Source: an uncultured bacterium (lineage in GTDB: Bacteria > Cyanobacteriota > Vampirovibrionia > Gastranaerophilales > Gastranaerophilaceae). Taken from it: 64,000 bases of DNA. Position 1 is the first letter of the stretch. Each line of letters starts with the position of its first letter. The translations under genes and the position numbers were made by a program. Shown here piece by piece: positions 61,596-64,000 of this stretch. The notes under the pieces were generated by a model. That model saw only the letters and a program-made list of their open reading frames with translations. It made no database searches and was not told the origin of the DNA. The stretch lies in the NCBI GenBank assembly GCA_902763805.1, contig CACWTN010000009.1, forward strand, positions 37,697 through 101,696, given 5' to 3'.

Positions 61596-61940
61596 ATGCC
61601 GTATATTGAAGCAAAATTAAGTATTTCACTAGATGAAACACAAAAAGATGACCTGCAGAAAAAGCTTGCAGGTGCAGTTTCTTCAGCTTTTTCAAAACCA
61701 ACAGCTTATATTATGACAAATATTGAAGATTCCAAATCATTATTTATGGGCGGGACTAAAGCCGAAAAAGGTGCATACATAGTCGTTAAATGCTTAGGTT
61801 CTGTATCAAGACCATCATGCCAGAGCGCAACGAAATCCATCTGTGACATGTTAACAAATGATTACGGTCTAAACGGCTCGCATATCTACGTAACATACCA
61901 CCCTGTTGAAAACTGGGGTTGGAACGGCTCAATGTTTTAA
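61596..61940 (+). CDS. MIF-family tautomerase
   Basis: A 114-residue homologue of macrophage migration inhibitory factor. Pro2, exposed after Met removal, is the tautomerase base; KPTAYI corresponds to the Lys32 region of human MIF and the C-terminus NWGWNGSMF to NVGWNNSTF. It forms a trimer in this family and tautomerises phenylpyruvate-like compounds. A GGAG site lies upstream. No Cys-x-x-Cys motif as in human MIF. Confidence 0.88.
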   Translation: MPYIEAKLSISLDETQKDDLQKKLAGAVSSAFSKPTAYIMTNIEDSKSLFMGGTKAEKGAYIVVKCLGSVSRPSCQSATKSICDMLTNDYGLNGSHIYVTYHPVENWGWNGSMF

Positions 61941-62321
61941 TTAATGTCTGGCTGCTTTTTGCAGCTTTTCAGCTGCTTCTTTTGAAAAACACAGGATGTT
62001 TACAATTTTTTTCTTAACAACGTCTTGGTTTTCTATGTTTTCAATTGTGCTTTGGAGCATTTTATTTATATTATTTAAAGTTCTTTTCCAGGTTGAAAAG
62101 AAAGCTTTGTGCTTCAGTTCAACTTCATCACCGTTAATTCTTATTTTTGCGCCATTTCTTTCAACTACACCGATTTGGTTTACAAATCCTGAAACCCCTT
62201 TGTCTTTGTATGAAATACCCCACGCAGGGAACTTGTTTGGATCAACCCGTCTTACACGTGCTATGTCAGAAAGTTGTCTGTAATTAGATATAATTTGTTG
62301 TTTGATTGCTTCTGTTTTCAT
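61941..62321 (-). CDS. Unknown 126-residue protein
   Basis: From the ATG at 62321 (AAGG upstream) rather than a 20-residue longer frame. MKTEAIKQQIISNYRQLSD..., a beta-rich middle (GISYKDKGVSGFVNQIGVVE) and a helical, basic C-terminus. No signal peptide or known domain. Convergent with the MIF gene without a gap. Confidence 0.65.
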   Translation of the reverse strand: MKTEAIKQQIISNYRQLSDIARVRRVDPNKFPAWGISYKDKGVSGFVNQIGVVERNGAKIRINGDEVELKHKAFFSTWKRTLNNINKMLQSTIENIENQDVVKKKIVNILCFSKEAAEKLQKAARH

Positions 62322-62433
62322 AATACCTTGATAATCTCCTCTACCGAAAAAAAGCATAACAAAAGAGCATATCAAATGCAATATTTATAACAAATTTCAC
62401 TCAAATTATAACAGATTTTTCACAGCATTCAGT

Positions 62434-62856
62434 CTATTTGCCGGAGAGAAGATAATTAAACATATTTTTAAAATCACTGAATAATTTTTCTGCACTGCTG
62501 TTTTTGTCAAACCAGAATCCGCATTTTCTGTTATTCAGTTCAAACTCCAAATCCTCAAACTCCTTAACAAGAGTCTTGTATCTGTATCCTGTGTCTTCAT
62601 GCGGATAAGCATATGTAGTTTTTTCTACCAAATGTTCAAAAGCAGCCTTTGGTGACAGTGCAGTATTTTTTCTGATTGTCATTGTTGAAAGAATATCCTG
62701 TCTTTCTGTTTTTAACCAGTTATTGCACTTTTCAGCCGCTTCCATAAATGCAGCTTTGTTCGGTGCAATAATTTCTTTTACGGATTTATCAACCCATAAA
62801 TTTGCCCTGAAATTCGGCACTGCTTTGTCATTGTAACTGATAGGCGATACGTTCAT
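62434..62856 (-). CDS. Orphan protein with N-terminal FRA motif
   Basis: A 140-residue protein, MNVSPISYNDKAVPNFRANL..., with Phe-Arg-Ala at residues 16-18 as in the 159-residue protein at 38577. The rest is helical and charged; no signal peptide or known domain. GGAGG precedes the ATG. A CAAAAAAATTTTTG palindrome lies upstream at about 62900. Function unknown. Confidence 0.72.
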   Translation of the reverse strand: MNVSPISYNDKAVPNFRANLWVDKSVKEIIAPNKAAFMEAAEKCNNWLKTERQDILSTMTIRKNTALSPKAAFEHLVEKTTYAYPHEDTGYRYKTLVKEFEDLEFELNNRKCGFWFDKNSSAEKLFSDFKNMFNYLLSGK

Positions 62857-63086
62857 ATAAACCCTCCTGTGTTATATTGGTATAACGTTTGTCAAAAATT
62901 TTTTTGACAGTAAACGGAGTATCTATTACAAAATTGTTACAATTGTATCGGGAGGCAACAAAGCAATAATACAATACAGACATACTATAATCTCAGGATG
63001 ATTTTAGGTTATAAATGCAATTAATTGTTGGTTTTACACAATCTACAGGATACATGTAAAATTTATCTTATTATATCTTAATAAAA

Positions 63087-63121
63087 AGGCAATTTCCCAA
63101 GAATTAAGTACTTTATATATA
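63087..63121 (+). promoter_or_regulatory. Class-2 promoter of the second EF-hand gene
   Basis: AGGCAA, 17 nt, ACTTTATATATA; the block ends 27 nt before the ATG at 63149. Confidence 0.7.
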
Positions 63122-63148
63122 TGGAAAATAAAATGAGGATATTTGTAA

Positions 63149-63508
63149 ATGGGAAATGAAGCAATTAAAGTGGGTACCAAATTTAAGGACCCAACAGCAA
63201 GTATAATAGAGCTTAATAAAAAATATGGAAAAGGTAAAACAACAGTAAACAGAGACCAAGAACAACACGGTGAAATTTTTTATGAAACGGTATGGTCTGA
63301 TGGTTCAAGATATACTAAACTCGTAACTACATATAAAGGTGGAAAAAGTGTTGAATGTATTTTAAGACAACAAAACGGAATATGGTACAGCTCTTTTGAA
63401 GATGAAAAAGGGAAAAGACCTTTATCAATAAACAATTTCGAAAGACGACAACACGCATATGACAAAAATCGTAACGGAATTGTTGATAGTAACGAATTGA
63501 CACATTAA
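63149..63508 (+). CDS. Small protein with C-terminal EF-hand
   Basis: A 119-residue protein. A complete EF-hand loop, DKNRNGIVDSNE, is at residues 105-116, three residues from the end. The preceding part looks beta-rich (GEIFYETVWSDGSRYTKLVT, KSVECILRQQNGIWYSSFED). No signal peptide. It shares the class-2 promoter with the other EF-hand gene at 56502. Function unknown. Confidence 0.72.
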   Translation: MGNEAIKVGTKFKDPTASIIELNKKYGKGKTTVNRDQEQHGEIFYETVWSDGSRYTKLVTTYKGGKSVECILRQQNGIWYSSFEDEKGKRPLSINNFERRQHAYDKNRNGIVDSNELTH

Positions 63509-63572
63509 GGGGTCGATTAATTCCATTTTACTATAATTGCTAGAAGAGTTCTCTTTTGCACCAAATTTTAAA

Positions 63573-63714
63573 ATGGTGTCGATGGGGGGGGACTAAAGTA
63601 GAACCCGATGACAAGAATAATTTATCATATTTTGATAATGTTGTAAATCTTATTCACTTATTAAAAAACTCTACGGAAGAATACTATAATATGAAAAAAG
63701 TTGTCGGTTGGTAA
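63573..63714 (+). pseudogene. Disrupted small ORF with an eight-G tract
   Basis: From the ATG at 63573 the frame closes after eight codons. Beyond an eight-G run (63584-63591), a frame shifted by one base is open for 40 codons (KVEPDDKNNLSYFDNVVNLI, HLLKNSTEEYYNMKKVVGW) to a TAA at 63712-63714. With seven G the reading frame would be continuous. No ribosome-binding site is visible, so it may be a dead remnant. The G tract region also resembles an antisense tRNA T arm and CCA end. Confidence 0.35.
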
Positions 63715-63722
63715 TTAAAATC

Positions 63723-63740
63723 GGTGCAAATAATTGCACC
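63723..63740. repeat. Recurrent palindrome, copy 4 (perfect)
   Basis: GGTGCAAATAATTGCACC lies immediately after the stop codon of the small secreted-protein gene on the minus strand. Confidence 0.75.
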
Positions 63741-63914
63741 CTACAGACTACATTGCTTTTCTGGAGTATTTGTTGGGTTAAATAAAAAACCGATAACACC
63801 TTTCCCATTTGGATTAGGTTTTGTGCAATCATATACTTTTGCATAACATAATGACCCAATTAATAATAGGGAAAACAAAAACATAATTTTTAGAGTTAAT
63901 CTATTTACTACCAA
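63741..63914 (-). CDS. Small secreted protein
   Basis: 57 residues from a TTG at 63912-63914 that has GGGGG about 6 nt upstream (or 47 from the ATG at 63884, which has no such site). The signal peptide is NRLTLKIMFLFSLLLIGSLCYA with basic residues before the hydrophobic core. The mature part is only about 32 residues with two Cys (KVYDCTKPNPNGKGVIGFLF, ending EKQCSL). The TTG overlaps the end of the preceding gene. Its last four codons belong to a repeat shared with 39051-39078. Confidence 0.5.
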   Translation of the reverse strand: MVVNRLTLKIMFLFSLLLIGSLCYAKVYDCTKPNPNGKGVIGFLFNPTNTPEKQCSL

Positions 63915-64000
63915 ATTCTACCCCCAGTTCAGAATAACCATCCTCACATTCAAAGCCTTGCATATTATATTCTTTTGTCTTAATTTTTTCACATTTTTTA
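63901..64000 (-). CDS. C-terminal end of a gene running off the window
   Basis: The frame is open from the window edge to TAG at 63901-63903; the last residues are CEKIKTKEYNMQGFECEDGY then SELGVEFGSK. The 5' part lies outside. Two Cys and no recognised domain. It overlaps the start proposed for the small secreted protein. Confidence 0.5.
   Translation of the reverse strand, partial: KKCEKIKTKEYNMQGFECEDGYSELGVEFGSK

Noticed and set aside
62890..62930. AAAAAAATTTTT-type palindromes upstream of several orphan genes (about 1905, 3378, 39362, 62900) as a common regulatory motif
   Set aside because: In DNA this AT-rich such runs are expected by chance, and spacing to the starts is not constant.
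63671..63859. 62-codon minus-strand frame
   Set aside because: It runs through the palindrome and overlaps, in another frame, the secreted-protein frame at 63741, which has a signal peptide.

Overview
The window is AT-rich and gene-dense and looks like a chromosomal segment of a non-photosynthetic cyanobacterial relative of the Melainabacteria/Vampirovibrionia (Gastranaerophilales) type. Evidence: an RpaB-type response regulator, a cyanobacterial-style RNA polymerase omega subunit, a GH57/DUF3536 protein, LpxA (outer membrane), a flagellin, and many short orphan proteins with a Phe-[Lys/Arg/Asn]-[Ala/Ser] motif near the N-terminus. This is inference from protein similarity I recognise; no search was run.

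Layout. 1-5.1 kb: the end of der, then a minus-strand block of lineage-specific proteins. 5.2-13.4 kb: rpoZ, a large calpain-like cysteine protease gene, lysC, an rRNA methyltransferase, an M24 peptidase and a parvulin. 13.4-15.2 kb: holA-holB. 15.3-18.6 kb: a coiled-coil/hydrophobic protein, a TPR protein and a candidate small RNA. 18.6-27.4 kb: metabolic and housekeeping genes (FAD oxidoreductase, aminotransferase-Lrp pair, tRNA-Thr, gyrA, ilvC). 27.4-35.6 kb: large unknown helical proteins, flagellin, a very short S21 and a filament-cap-like protein. 35.7-40.4 kb: tRNA-Val and tRNA-His, both surrounded by repeated tRNA ends, folded DNA cores and orphan ORFs. 40.4-55.9 kb: rpaB, lpxA, GH57, a sigma factor overlapping gcvPB, DnaJ and two signalling clusters. 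55.9-57.1 kb: tRNA-Arg with two more folded cores. 57.2-64 kb: deaminase, HAD-IIIC/SGNH, wecB, a MIF homologue and more orphan proteins.

Three regulatory or mobile layers stand out. (1) Five promoters match the sigma-28 consensus TAAAGTTT-N11-GCCGATA[A/T] with exact spacing. They drive a calpain-like protease, a translocator-like coiled-coil protein, a filament-like protein and two tiny proteins, and a sigma-70-family factor is encoded in the same window. (2) A second promoter class, A[G/A][G/T]CAA-N17-ACTT(TATATATA), precedes two EF-hand proteins, two other orphan proteins, a large helical protein and a candidate small RNA carrying two tandem 53-bp repeats. (3) At tRNA-Val, tRNA-His and tRNA-Arg, copies of the host tRNA 3' end are each preceded by a folded core of 89-97 nt bounded by GTTCG and CAAGA; at His and Arg each copy is followed by its own hairpin terminator. 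These look like small cassettes that insert in the tRNA T-loop and accumulate in tandem, two of the His cassettes carrying one orphan gene each. No integrase is visible here. I know of no description of this family, and it is the strongest candidate for a new system.
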